Below the pieces are notes generated by a model. That model was not told the origin of the DNA. It did no database searches and worked only from the letters and a program-made list of their open reading frames with translations. 64,000 nt of DNA from Isochrysis galbana (taxonomy: Eukaryota > Haptophyta > Isochrysidales > Isochrysidaceae): contig CM030934.1 of NCBI GenBank assembly GCA_018136815.1, positions 3,406,994 to 3,470,993 on the forward strand, written 5' to 3'. How positions within the stretch are numbered: position 1 is the first letter of the stretch; every line of letters begins with the position of its first letter. A program made the position numbers and the translations under genes. Positions 42,440-52,697 of the stretch are shown here, piece by piece.

Positions 42440-44745
42440 CTGAGGGGCAAGAGAGCGCCAGCGGCAAGCGCAGTCGCGTGCGAAAGTTGGGCACTCTGGC
42501 CCATTCGGCCCCCTTGGTCTTGTTGTCGATGTTGCGCAGGGCCAACTTCGACGCGATGTGTGCGGCCGGCGGCGGCGATTGGCGTGGCTGCTAGGGCGGC
42601 ATCTTTGCAAGTAATGCCTGTTGTGTCATTCTATCTTAGTGGATGGCCGAGAAGGCGCCGGCAGCGCGCCCGGTCGCGGTCGAAAGTCGGGCACTCGGCC
42701 CGTTCGGCCCGGTGACGTTGGCGTGGTCGTCGGCGCCACACACGGCCGACTATGGCGCGATGCGCGCGGGCGGGGGCGGCGATTGGTGTTGCTGCTAGGG
42801 CGGCATATTCGGATTTGGTGTCTGAGGAGCCAATCTATCCCAGTGGGAGACCAAGAAAGCGCCGGCAGCGCGCCCGGTCGCGGTCGAAAGTCGGGCACTC
42901 GGCCCGTTTGGCCAGGTAACGTTGGCGTAGTTTTCGGCGCCACGCACCGCCGACTATGATGCAATGCGCGCGGGCGGCGGGGGCGATTGGCGTGGCTGCT
43001 AGGGCGGCATATTCGGATATGGTGTCTGGCAAGCCATTCTATCCCAGTGGGAGACCAAGAAAGCGCCGGCAGCGCGCCCGGTCGCGGTCGAAAGTCGGGC
43101 ACTCGGCCCGTTCGGCCCGGTGACGTTGGCGTGGTCGTCGGCGCCACACACGGCCGACTATGGCGCGATGCGCGCGGGCGGGGGCGGCGATTGGTGTTGC
43201 TGCTAGGGCGGCATATTCGGATTTGGTGTCTGAGGAGCCAATCTATCCCAGTGGGAGACCAAGAAAGCGCCGGCAGCGCGCCCGGTCGCGGTCGAAAGTC
43301 GGGCACTCGGCCCGTTTGGCCAGGTAACGTTGGCGTAGTTATCGGCGCCACGCACCGCCGACTATGATGCAATGCGCGCGGGCGGAAGGGGCGATTGGCG
43401 TGGCTGCAAGGGCGGCATTTGTGAATATGGTGCTTGCTGTGCCACCCAGTGCAACTGGATCAACACCAAAGCGCCGCCAGCGCGCTCGGTGCCGGCTCAA
43501 AGTTGGGCACTCGCGCGTATCACGGCACCGGGACGGTAGCGTTGAAGCCGGGGGCGTGGCCGATTTCGGCGCGGTGCACGCGGCCGGCTGCGGCGATTGG
43601 CGTAGCTGCAAGGGCGGCATTTGTGAATATGGTGCCTGGTGTGCCACCCAGTGCAACTGGATCAACACCAAAGCGCCGCCAGCGCGCTCGGTGCCGGCTT
43701 AAAGTTGGGCACTCGCGCGTATCACGGCACCGGGACGGTAGCGTTGAAGCCGGGGGCGTGGCCGATTTCGGCGCGGTGCACGCGGCCGGCTGCGGCGATT
43801 GGCGTAGCTGCAAGGGCGGCATTTGTGAATACGGTGCCTGGTGTGCCACCCAGTGCAACTGGATCAACACCAAAGCGCCACCAGCGCGCTCGGTGCCGGC
43901 TCAAAGTTGGGCACTCGCGCGTATCACGGCACCGGGACGGTAGCGTTGAAGCCGGGGGCGTGGCCGATTTCGGCGCGGTGCACGCGGCCGGCTGCGGCGA
44001 TTGGCGTAGCTGCAAGGGCGGCATTTGTGAATACGGTGCCTGGTGTGCCACCCAGTGCAACTGGATCAACACCAAAACGCCGCCAGCGCGCTCGGTACCG
44101 GCTCAAAGTTGGGCACTCGCGCGTATCACGGCACCGGGACGGTAGCGTTGAAGCCGGGGGCGTGGCCGATTTCGGCGCGGTGCACGCGGCCGGCTGCGGC
44201 GATTGGCGTAGCTGCAAGGGCGGCATTTGTGAATATGGTGCTTGGTGTGCCACCCAGTGCAACTGGATCAACACCAAAGCGCCGCCAGCGCGCTCGGTAC
44301 CGGCTCAAAGTTGGGCACTCGCGCGTATCACGGCACCGGGACGGTAGCGTTGAAGCCGGGGGCGTGGCCGATTTCGGCGCGGTGCACGCGGCCGGCTGCG
44401 GCGATTGGCGTAGCTGCAAGGGCGGCATTTGTGAATATGGTGCTTGGTGTGCCACCCAGTGCAACTGGATCAACACCAAAGCGCCGCCAGCGCGCTCGGT
44501 ACCGGCTCAAAGTTGGGCACTCGCGCGTATCACGGCACCGGGACGGTAGCGTTGAAGCCGGGGGCGTGGCCGATTTCGGCGCGGTGCACGCGGCCGGCTG
44601 CGGCGATTGGCGTAGCTGCAAGGGCGGCATTTGTGAATATGGTGCTTGGTGTGCCACCCAGTGCAACTGGATCAACACCAAAACGCCGGCAGCCCGCCCA
44701 GTTTTGGTGCAAAGTTGGGGCTTCTCGTCTCAACAATTGTAGCGT
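42440..44745 (+). repeat. Satellite array, ~202-204 bp units, ~12 copies
   Basis: The landmark GCGCC(A/G)GC at the start of each unit falls at about 42455, 42655, 42859, 43063, 43267 and 43471 (period 200-204), then every 202 bp to about 44683. The first block is diverged; units at 42655 and 43063 resemble each other more than their neighbours, as do 42859 and 43267, i.e. a 408 bp dimeric higher-order repeat. The last seven units are nearly identical (start GTGCCACCCAGTGCAACTGG). Open frames of 117-168 codons here are by-products. Confidence 0.95.
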
Positions 44746-44894
44746 TTCGTGAACGGCTGTTAGTAGTGATACTCATGTACATATCGATGTCAATCGCAAT
44801 CTGTGTCGATGATCATATAATGTGTAGAGAAGCACATTTCGTGGAGGGTATGAGCTGGTAGAGCTTATGGCTCCGTCACTAGTTGTGCATGCCT

Positions 44895-45117
44895 TGCATG
44901 AAGGGCATCAGTAAAAATATACCGGAGGGGGGCCCGAATACTTTTTAGCGCTTGGTCTTCGGAGGCTTAAAATTGGCCATTTTTCGAAAATTTTGCCGGC
45001 GGACCCCCCATTTTTTTTGCTGATCTCTCATACCAGAACCTATAGAAAGCTTATTTAGGCCTCCATTTGCCCATTACCGATTTCGCCCTCCGCACCCCCC
45101 TAGTGAGTGACCGGGCT
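44895..45117 (+). repeat. Repeat C, copy 3
   Basis: GAAGGGCATCAGTAAAAATA through TTTTTCGAAAATTTTGCCGG and AGCTTATTTAGGCCTCC to the end AGTGAGTGACCGGGCTAG. Confidence 0.82.
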
Positions 45118-45330
45118 AGTACTGCGTTCTGCGTCAACAGAGTTTGCTGCCTCTACCTCTACCGCCATGGTGACTAGCAACTAGCATGAAAATCAAGATT
45201 GCTACATGCAATTTGAATTGAGCGAAGCATAAGCTAGCACCCGCGCTAGCACAAGCGAAACAAGGAGGCATCCACGTTCCCTACGTACAAGAGATGCATC
45301 ACTAGAGAAACTATTGTTATAGTTCGAGCG

Positions 45331-45886
45331 ATGGAGCGCGCGCCGACCGCTCCTGATCCCCTGCCCCCCGCCGTCACGACGCCCCACAAGGGCCGCCCCA
45401 AGCCGCCGGAGCCGAAGCGCTCACAGGCCGCCCCCCTGACCGACAGCGACGTCGACATGATCCTTCCTCCCTCGCCTCCCCAACAAGCACAGATGCAGGG
45501 AACAAGGAGAGCCCTGTTCCTTGCAGACCAGCAGAGCCAGCCCCTGGCTCTGCCTCCCCGGAACCGGCTCTCCACTAAAGAGGGAACTGGGGAAGGGGGA
45601 GGGGGTTGTTAGGGGTTAAGGTTGGGTAGAAGGGAGGTCCACAAGCACACTGCCCCACGCCGCACGTGTAGCGGTGATTTTTAAGAAGATTTTTTTTTAC
45701 CTTCTCTCCAAGCTTGAAGGCTTGGATGCCACTCCGGATGGGATGGACAAAGGACGCAAAGGTCCTTGGATTTTTTACGTCGATGAGGACGCTCACGATC
45801 AATTCAAAGCCGCCTATGGCGACAAGCTTCAAGCGGCCCTCGCTCGGGTGTCTCTCACGAATTTGCAGTTACATACGGCGCTCTAG
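45331..45886 (+). pseudogene. ORF apparently split by a repeat F insertion
   Basis: A frame from ATG 45331 begins MERAPTAPDPLPPAVTTPHK and includes PLTDSDVDMILPPSPPQQ; it then runs into repeat F (45530-45698). Just beyond, a different open segment reads LLSKLEGLDATPDGMDKGRK and WIFYVDEDAHDQFKAAYGDK to a stop at 45886. The two could be halves of one retroelement ORF1 or host gene interrupted by a 3'-end insertion, but joining them is inference. No family recognised. Confidence 0.3.
45530..45698 (+). repeat. Repeat F (retroelement 3' end), copy
   Basis: CGGAACCGGCTCTCC, AAGAGGGAACTGGGGAAGGG, TTAGGGGTTAAGGTTGGG, CACGCCGCACGTGTAGCG and TTTTTAAGAAGATTTTTTTT, matching the 3' UTRs of the retroelement pair at 18.5-20 kb. 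Confidence 0.82.
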
Positions 45887-46255
45887 CCGACTCGGCTCCG
45901 CGCAAGTCTAGCGCCATCCGGTCCTCCCTGAAGGGGCACCGGCTTTTGGCGGCAAAGCGCAGGAGTGCTGTGATGGTCTGCAGCGAGCCAGCATGGGGGG
46001 CCAAGGCTGAGCTTGCAGTTGCCAAGGAGCCAAGGAGGAAGGAGGGGCATGGGTTTGACTCACACCTTAGCCCAGCCCCAGGCGTCACAGGCTGCGGGGC
46101 ACGCGCGCTGTGGGTCGTTGTTATTGCAAGCGGGGAGTGAGTCATGAAGGGTGTAAGGGGAGGCTATGTGTGGGTGTGCATGATTGGCTCCTCACTCAGT
46201 TGGGAGTGCTAATCCTCTTGTTTCGTTTGATTTGTGCTAAGCCCAATCAATGCTA

Positions 46256-46375
46256 CCACCTCATCCCGGCAAGATGGGAAAACGGGTACAAAGGGCCGAA
46301 ATACTCGGAGTACCCACTAGCTGACGAATATGCCGTACAGAAAGGAAGAATCGCGCTAGACTGTCGGATGCGCGA
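46256..46375 (+). pseudogene. Retrotransposon fragment (same family as 17050-18190)
   Basis: Frame CYHLIPARWENGYKGPKYSE and YPLADEYAVQKGRIALD matches HYHPPARWEGGYKGPRHMEY and PLADEYAIRKGKVALD of the minus-strand copy near 17800-17900. Ends abruptly on both sides. Confidence 0.7.
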
Positions 46376-47366
46376 GTCGACACTCGTAAGGCTTCTCTTC
46401 GTCGTTCGGTATTATCGTTATAATTCTCTCGTTCTCGTTCTCGGTCAAAAGCTTCGCTTGGACGCATAGGATCTTGAGTTTTGGAGCGCCCTCTCTCTTT
46501 CTCTCGAAGAGAAGGGAAGTTTCCCCACCTTTCTTCCTCCTAGGCGCCTCGCAAATAGGTTTAATTCGCTATCTTCCCCGCGCTTCTCTATCTACTTCAG
46601 TGATTGCAATCAGGTTTAATTTGCAATCTCTTCGCATCTCCCCCTTAGGCACACCGCATCTCTCTCGTCTTATTCGATAGGTCTCTTGGAATCCTGTGCG
46701 GCAGGATTGCCCCTCGTTTCCGTTATGGTGCGATTCCCCTTCCAGACGGGATCGCCGACAGATCGCCTTCTGATCGTCGTCCGTCGTCGTCTGGCCGGAG
46801 TGTTTGGGTTTGATTTCAGTCGAGTTATGTGAGAAAGTCGTGGGGCGAGAGTCGGGGTGTTTTCCTGGGTGTCTCTGTCCGTCGTCCTGTCGTCAGTCGT
46901 CAGTCGTCGCTCTCGCTCTCGTCGCTCTCGCTCTCGTAACACTCATACCCTACAATCCCTCCTTCCCTCGCCAGCCCCTGCCATCACAGCTCTCCTCTCA
47001 CTCACCCTCGCCTCTCACCACTCGCTCGATGTCGCTCTCGCCGCCGTCCACACCCTAGCTCAAGCCCGCACATCGCCCGACGAGGGCGACGGAGCCTCCG
47101 AGTGGGAAGGGGGGGGAGCGATGGAGGGAGTCTTCTCGAATGGCCCCACTTTGGGTGATTGTGGCTCGGCCCAATGGCGGGCACCGAACCTTGTCGGCCT
47201 AGGGTAGTCGGGGGGGGGGGGGGGGGGGCCTCGCACCAATTTGGTGGCGTCGTCAGCCACCGTTGCGGCAGGAAAGGGGCCATGGCGCGAGGGACTGTTA
47301 GAGGGGTACCGCCATGCTCGATCCGTACCCCACTGGGGTACATTGTAAGGCAAAACATTTTAACCG
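46376..47366. other. Intergenic with repeat G and a G run
   Basis: No gene seen. Apart from repeat G (46783-46913) it contains CTCTCGCTCTCGT repeats and a run of about 17 G at 47211-47227. Confidence 0.4.
46783..46913 (+). repeat. Repeat G, copy 1
   Basis: About 125 bp nearly identical to 52568-52697: GGAGTGTTTGGGTTTGATTT, GTCGAGTTATGTGAGAAAGT, CGTGGGGCGAGAGTCGGGGT, GTTTTCCTGGGTGTCT and CCGTCGTCCTGTCGTCAGTC. Confidence 0.88.
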
Positions 47367-47600
47367 AAATAGGGGGGGATGAGGGGTTGGAGCACTGGGC
47401 TGGCCACGCCGGGCCAAGATGAGCGAATCAGGCGAGCCCGTGGGGGAGTGAGTGAGTTAGCAAGGCCGTCCGCTCCTAACAAGCCATTAGGCATGCGAGG
47501 AGGATAGGTGGTTCTTCCCCCGCAGCATGGGAGGAGTGGAGAGAGGGGGGGCTCGTGCCCCCCCATGGGCGCGAACTAAGTACGAACTTAATTGACCCAA
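47367..47600 (+). repeat. Dispersed repeat A, copy 4
   Basis: GATGAGGGGTTGGAGC, GGGCTGGCCACGCCGGGCCA, GCATGCGAGGAGGATAGGTG, GAGGAGTGGAGAGAGGGG and the end CGAACTAAGTACGAACTTAA. Confidence 0.78.
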
Positions 47601-47778
47601 ATAAAAATATAGTGACGACGTGGTGGCACTCGTGAAACTCAGAATTTCTTCACGCATTAGGCTCTGAGGCTGTTATCGGCAGTCTGCACGCCACACACAC
47701 ACCGGACCCGGTTGCGTATGTCGAACACGCGCGAAACGCACAAACACCAACATGGGATGGACCGGCCATAGAGGCCAC

Positions 47779-50700
47779 TCAAACAGCACGCACCGGTGCC
47801 CCGACTCCTTCGGCAATGGGTGTCGGAGCAAGGCGGCGTCTACCGGCAGTGAGGGGCACGTCACCAAACGGGGAGTGTGCCGGCGAGGTACCCGGGGCCG
47901 CGTTGTCGCCCGCTCTGCCCATGCCTGGTCTAGCGGCGCCAATCTGTTGCCCGTTCCTCGAAGCGCGCAATTCAGCAGCCTGTAGCCGTTCCAAAGCTTG
48001 CTTAGCGAAGGCCGCCGCCTGAGACGGAAGCATTCGCTTGCAGTCTTCAGCGTGCTGCGCCATGATGGCGGCAATTTGCCAGGTGAGATCGGCGACGCCC
48101 GCGTCGTCGCGCAAGACCTCGTTAACCGCAAATCCCACGTTGGCGGCGTCCGAGGCTGCGACGGAACCCGCTGCCAATGAAGGTAGGGGCGCGTGATCCG
48201 AGGGCAAGTCTTCTAGAGCTCGAACGCCCTCATGGTCGCGCGCCCGCCCGTCCACCGCAACAGCTTCGCCGGTTGCTGCAACCGGCCCTTGGTACGCCGA
48301 TGCGGCAATGCCACCCTCCCCATCAGTCGTGCCGTCATCGTGAACTACCAACGCCGAGATAGAAGCGGAGATATGCCCGTTCATCGACAAGGAGTCATTG
48401 TGGTCGACCGCGGCCGAGCTAGCCCGGGCGGTAAGACGTGGTTCGGCATCAGGTCCTGCAAGTGCGTTGGAATTGTCGATTGACATCACGCCTTCCTCGA
48501 CGGGCGCGGGATGGGCATCGTCGGCCAAGCCGAGTGGAGGCCACCGCCACCACATGGGGGCAAGGGTCTCGACAGCTGTCGCATACTTGTACATGGCCTC
48601 GACCCGCGACATGGAGCCGAGCTCACGCCACGCGCGCCATTTGGCGCGCTCCACCGTATTCCACATCGAAGGCGTGGGGCTTCCCGACGTGTGCAGCGGG
48701 CCCGCCTCCGCTTGCTGGCTTAGCGCATATAACAGAAGCCGCTCCTCGTCGTTGGGCGGCGCGAGGGGCGCAAAGGGCTCGTCCTCAAGGCTGCTGCCGC
48801 CGCGCGGCATGACAAGTGCCTCAGCGTAGCGCTGCGCAAAATGGAACTTATCGGGGAAGCCAATCACCGGCGTCGAGCCCACTTGGGTGGGCGAGGCGAT
48901 GGCACGAGGCGGAGTGCGGGGCGGCTTCGACGTGGGTGAAGCGATATCGAGAGAGCTCGAGGCGCCGGGCGAGTCGCTCACGAGTGCCTCTTCCTCGAGC
49001 ATCGAAGGGCCACGCGATGCGTCCGCCGTGCGCGCGTCGTCGTCGACCTCCGCAGCCACTGGCGCGCCGGTGGTCAGAGGCTTTGGGTTGAGCGGCGAGG
49101 GCGCGAGGGCCTTCGAAACCTTAGCAGCTGGCGAACCGATCCGGGCCGGCAGCGGCGAGATTGGTGAGAGGGGGCGCGTCGAGCCGTCGCCCGGAGAGGA
49201 CGTCTCGAGCGCAGGAGAGTCACCAGGAGATGGTGTGAAGAGCTGGTGCGAGGGCCACTCACACATCGGTGGGGCGGCAAGCCGTGATGTGGCGGCGCCC
49301 GGCGTCGTCGCGATCAGCGGTGCATCGCAGCCATTGCCGTTGTCGGCGGGGAGTGTGGGGTCCGTGCATGGTATGCGGCCTGTGCCGGGAGGCATAGCGG
49401 CGTTGGTCTTCGGCGCGGACGCCAGCGGCTTTCGATCGGCTGGTACGGAAGCCGGCGCGCTCTCTGCGAAGCTGGCAAGGTGCATGCCCGGAGCCTCGGC
49501 TACCGTGGAGCCATCGAGACGTTGGAGCACGAGTGCCTCGGCTTCGGCCGCCTCCTCCTCGCCCAAGAAGGACGACCAACGCTTTAAGGAGAGCGCTTTG
49601 CTCGCGGCCGTTCGCGGCCCGACTACAAGGGGCGTGCCGGAAAGGGCTGGAGTGAAGCGTGCATTGTCGATGGCGCCGGCGCCCTCCGACACCACTTCAG
49701 TGAGGGCCGCCTCGGCAAGGCGTGCTCGTCGCTCAGCCGCCTCTTTCTCCGAGGCGAGAAGACTAAGCGCACCCGTCAACCCAAGGCGCAGCTCCTCCTT
49801 CTCGCGACCACGCTCTTCAAGCTGGCGCGTGTGCTCGGCCTTCGCCCTCGCTAATGCCGCCTCTAAATCTGCTCGCTCAAGCGCCCATCTCTTCGCGTCG
49901 GCGCCGCCGCCACTGTCCCCACCACCCTGTACTACGTTTGAGGTGGTGGCACTGCAACAGCACTCAGATGGCTGTCTCGCATTCTCGCGCAGTCGGGCCA
50001 GCTCAGATCGTGCTTCCACCTCGGCAGCTCTCGCCGCTGCCTCGGCATCCTGCACCGCTGCGAGCTGTGCGCGATAGAGCTCGAGCTTGCGGATTGTGCG
50101 ACCGAGCTCGTCACGCAGAGCATCCACCACCTCCTCCGCTGCATCAGCCCGTCGTGCCTCTTCCTCGGCCGCGTAGAGAAGCGCGTGGGCGCGCGGAACA
50201 ACCGTGCGACAGAGTGGGCCGAGAGAAGTAGCTAGGCTTCTGAGCGCGGCTGGCCCAGCGCCGATCTCTGAGGCTTGCCCGTCGATGCAGGGGCTGATCT
50301 CATCAATTGGCAGCACGGCAGGTAGGTCATTCAGATCTCGCTCCTCAAGCCGTCGGACCACATCCACCACCTCCTCGCACAGCGCCGAAACTGACCCGAG
50401 GACTTCAGAGAACGCCAAGGCCGCGGTGGCAGTTGAACGTGAGACACAGGTGGGCCGTAATGCACTTGCGAGGAGCGAGGCCTGGCTGCCATTGGCAAGC
50501 GAAGGGAGGGAGGTCTCGCTACCATTGAGCAGTGTGGAGATGGACGTGGACGGACTGATGAGCGTCAGCCGTCCGCCCTCCTCTCTCGCCAAGCCGGCCT
50601 CCCCAGGTTCTCCTATCTTTTGCTCGCTTGAGGACGAAAGAACAGATGGGCGCCGCTCTCTAAGATCCGCCCAATCCGCGCCTAGTGCGTCACCCGTTGC

Positions 50701-51036
50701 CCTCGCTCCTCTCGTGTCGGCAGAGAGCAAGTCCAGCATGCCACCCGCCTGCCCTACCCCGAGATGGGCCCGGGTGCGTGCCTCATCCGCGAGAGATCCG
50801 GCCGAGGAAGCGCAGGCACAGACAGATTGAGCCGCAGGAGTGGCTGTCCTCCCGAGAGAGCTGTCACTCTGCCAGCGCTCATTGCGAAGCCTCGCAAACA
50901 CTTCTCGCCCACGCGCCACTGCCGCGCCGCGCGCCTTCCCCTCGCCCATTGGCGCGAGATGTGAGGCGCACGAAGCGAACTCCCCCCCCCCCTCCCCCCT
51001 TCCCTGCCCCCCGCACTCCTCACACTCTGCCCACAC
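47779..51036 (-). CDS. Large protein with acyl-CoA-binding (ACBP) domain and coiled coil
   Basis: Single-exon frame, about 1085 residues. An ACBP fold, which binds long-chain acyl-CoA esters, is seen at about 727-825: FHFAQRYAEALVMP, ERLLLYALSQQAEAG, RAKWRAWRELGSMSRVEAMY. The usual Tyr-Lys of LYxxYKQ is Ser-Gln here (YALSQQ), whereas the Lys of AKW and the Tyr of the last helix are kept, so ligand binding may be altered. N-terminal of it lies a coiled coil at about 290-450 (AAEEEARRADAAEEVVDALR, ERADLEAALARAKAEHTRQL). A long Ser/Pro/Ala-rich linker separates the two, and a Gln/Ala-rich helix (AAFAKQALERLQAAELRASR) is near the C terminus. The start at 51036 is encoded by a C-rich tract; an ATG 29 codons later (50949) is an alternative. 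Possible membrane-contact or Golgi adaptor like animal ACBD proteins, inferred only. Confidence 0.82.
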   Translation of the reverse strand: MWAECEECGGQGRGEGGGEFASCASHLAPMGEGKARGAAVARGREVFARLRNERWQSDSSLGRTATPAAQSVCACASSAGSLADEARTRAHLGVGQAGGMLDLLSADTRGARATGDALGADWADLRERRPSVLSSSSEQKIGEPGEAGLAREEGGRLTLISPSTSISTLLNGSETSLPSLANGSQASLLASALRPTCVSRSTATAALAFSEVLGSVSALCEEVVDVVRRLEERDLNDLPAVLPIDEISPCIDGQASEIGAGPAALRSLATSLGPLCRTVVPRAHALLYAAEEEARRADAAEEVVDALRDELGRTIRKLELYRAQLAAVQDAEAAARAAEVEARSELARLRENARQPSECCCSATTSNVVQGGGDSGGGADAKRWALERADLEAALARAKAEHTRQLEERGREKEELRLGLTGALSLLASEKEAAERRARLAEAALTEVVSEGAGAIDNARFTPALSGTPLVVGPRTAASKALSLKRWSSFLGEEEAAEAEALVLQRLDGSTVAEAPGMHLASFAESAPASVPADRKPLASAPKTNAAMPPGTGRIPCTDPTLPADNGNGCDAPLIATTPGAATSRLAAPPMCEWPSHQLFTPSPGDSPALETSSPGDGSTRPLSPISPLPARIGSPAAKVSKALAPSPLNPKPLTTGAPVAAEVDDDARTADASRGPSMLEEEALVSDSPGASSSLDIASPTSKPPRTPPRAIASPTQVGSTPVIGFPDKFHFAQRYAEALVMPRGGSSLEDEPFAPLAPPNDEERLLLYALSQQAEAGPLHTSGSPTPSMWNTVERAKWRAWRELGSMSRVEAMYKYATAVETLAPMWWRWPPLGLADDAHPAPVEEGVMSIDNSNALAGPDAEPRLTARASSAAVDHNDSLSMNGHISASISALVVHDDGTTDGEGGIAASAYQGPVAATGEAVAVDGRARDHEGVRALEDLPSDHAPLPSLAAGSVAASDAANVGFAVNEVLRDDAGVADLTWQIAAIMAQHAEDCKRMLPSQAAAFAKQALERLQAAELRASRNGQQIGAARPGMGRAGDNAAPGTSPAHSPFGDVPLTAGRRRLAPTPIAEGVGAPVRAV

Positions 51037-51211
51037 TCCCCACCCCCCTCTCTTCCCCCCTTGGCTCTCCGTCGGCGCTCGGAAGGCAGCGCGCGACGCC
51101 GTTCGCTCATGTGAACATCTTTTAACCCTAGTACTTCCGTAGCCCGCGAGGCGGACGATCGGGACGTTTTGACGTTTTTAGTACATATGGCTATATTGAG
51201 AGCCCCTAAGG

Positions 51212-51243
51212 GCCTCAGGAGGGCCCCACGGGGCCTCCTGAGG
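51212..51243. repeat. Strong hairpin
   Basis: GCCTCAGGAGGGCCCC and GGGGCCTCCTGAGGC form a 15 bp stem with one bulged G and a two-base loop. It lies about 175 nt upstream of the ACBP gene, in a stretch rich in GGCCC. Confidence 0.75.
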
Positions 51244-51299
51244 CGAAATGGGGCCCCTCCTAGGCCTGGGTAGATATCCCACTGATAAATTCGTCAATG

Positions 51300-52223
51300 A
51301 TGCTTAGTTTTAGAAGCGCGCCTAGGTAAGATAGAAGTCAGACAGAGACATATGAGGTGGGCGCAGAAGGCAGAAGGGGAGGGGGAGAGAGGGAAGGAAG
51401 GAAATCTGCGGAGGGGGGGGGGGGGGGGGGGATCTGAATGCGAGGGGCCCAGTTCTGCCACCTCCATTACTTACTTAAACGCGTGGACAATCACCATAAC
51501 AAGCAACAGTAAAAATAAAACTCAAATCTTCGAATTTCGAGACGAAAATCGGCGAACTAGGACTTGAGTCCAGGGATAATCCGAATCTGCAAGCCTTACG
51601 CGACCACGACGAACATAGAAGATGGAATATAACGAAAAAGGCTCGTGATCATGCCGAAATATTCATGCCAAAAGGCCTGCGGCCTGAATCCTGAATACAA
51701 CACTGTTTAACACAGCGGCAAAAGGGGCCATTACCACCATGTTAACACCTTGCGGCAAAATTGCTACATAGATGGTTAGTGTCAGTGCCCGAGGCACTAA
51801 CACTATCAGGGTGGTAGTGTTAAATGCTTGGGTGTTTGGGTAGTGTTAATTGGTTAACACTTTAACTGGTTCACAGCCCTACTAGCCTATGCACCTGCAC
51901 CTATGGATATGCCTATTTTTTGGGCGATAGGGTGTCACAGCATGGCAAGCCGTTTCTCACCTACGGGAATCGAAGTTGCTAACGCCCTATGATCGACCCC
52001 TACACCTAGCTCAAACTCAAACCATAGTATAAAATATATTATTATTCCAAACTATTTAGCGACTATATGTAGTAGTATGTGTGTGTGGTACGTGTATCGT
52101 GGCGTAGCTAGCTTAGCTATACACTCTATTCTGGCTACCATATAGTATTATTCAAATTGTGTACCACATCATATTACATGAATGGCTTGCGCAAACACCA
52201 CCCACGCTCATCGGTTGCGCAAA
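51300..52223. other. Intergenic, AT-richer, no gene
   Basis: A run of about 18 G (51413-51430) and, near 51776-51808, an imperfect hairpin TTAGTGTCAGTGCC..GGCACTAACACTA surrounded by repeated GTTAACAC. Nothing coding recognised. Confidence 0.45.
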
Positions 52224-52276
52224 CCCGTAGTCTTAAAGACTACCGGGTTGTCTTCGGGGGGGGGGGAAGACAACGG
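52224..52276. repeat. Two adjacent palindromes with a G10 loop
   Basis: GTAGTCTT-a-AAGACTAC (52227-52243), flanked by CCC and GGG, is followed at once by GTTGTCTTC, ten G, GAAGACAAC (52247-52274). Two perfect stems (8 and 9 bp) touch each other. Confidence 0.8.
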
Positions 52277-52567
52277 AAAATGTCTGCCTCCTTTGCCGCC
52301 TTCTGGGCAACGGTCGAAGCCTCGCCGATCTTCCCCAAGGTTCGCTCCCTCCCCCCGAGGGTCTCCCCTGTCATCTCCCCGCTTGGGGTGCCCAGGTTTG
52401 CCCTGACAACCCACTAAACAGGGCGCACAACCCATAGGGTCAGGGAGGCTCGGCGCCCGCCATTGCGCGTCGGCGAGATCCGATCGTCGGGGCAGTCCGT
52501 CCGAGGGAGCAATGGCAGTGCCCCTGGTAGCCCTGCCCATGACGGGATTGTACCAGTGGTACCTACT

Positions 52568-52697
52568 TCGTCCGTCGTTGTCTGATCGGAGTGTTTGGGT
52601 TTGATTTTAGTCGAGTTATGTGAGAAAGTCGTGGGGCGAGAGTCGGGGTGTTTTCCTGGGTGTCTTTGTCCGTCGTCCTGTCGTCAGTCGTCATCCG
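52568..52697 (+). repeat. Repeat G, copy 2
   Basis: Near-identical to 46783-46913. It overlaps the last codons and stop of the minus-strand chromodomain-like ORF. Confidence 0.88.

Noticed and set aside
43364-44752. Series of 102-169 codon frames on both strands in the satellite
   Set aside because: They recur once per 202 bp unit in rotating frames; they reflect a stop-poor GC-rich repeat, not genes.
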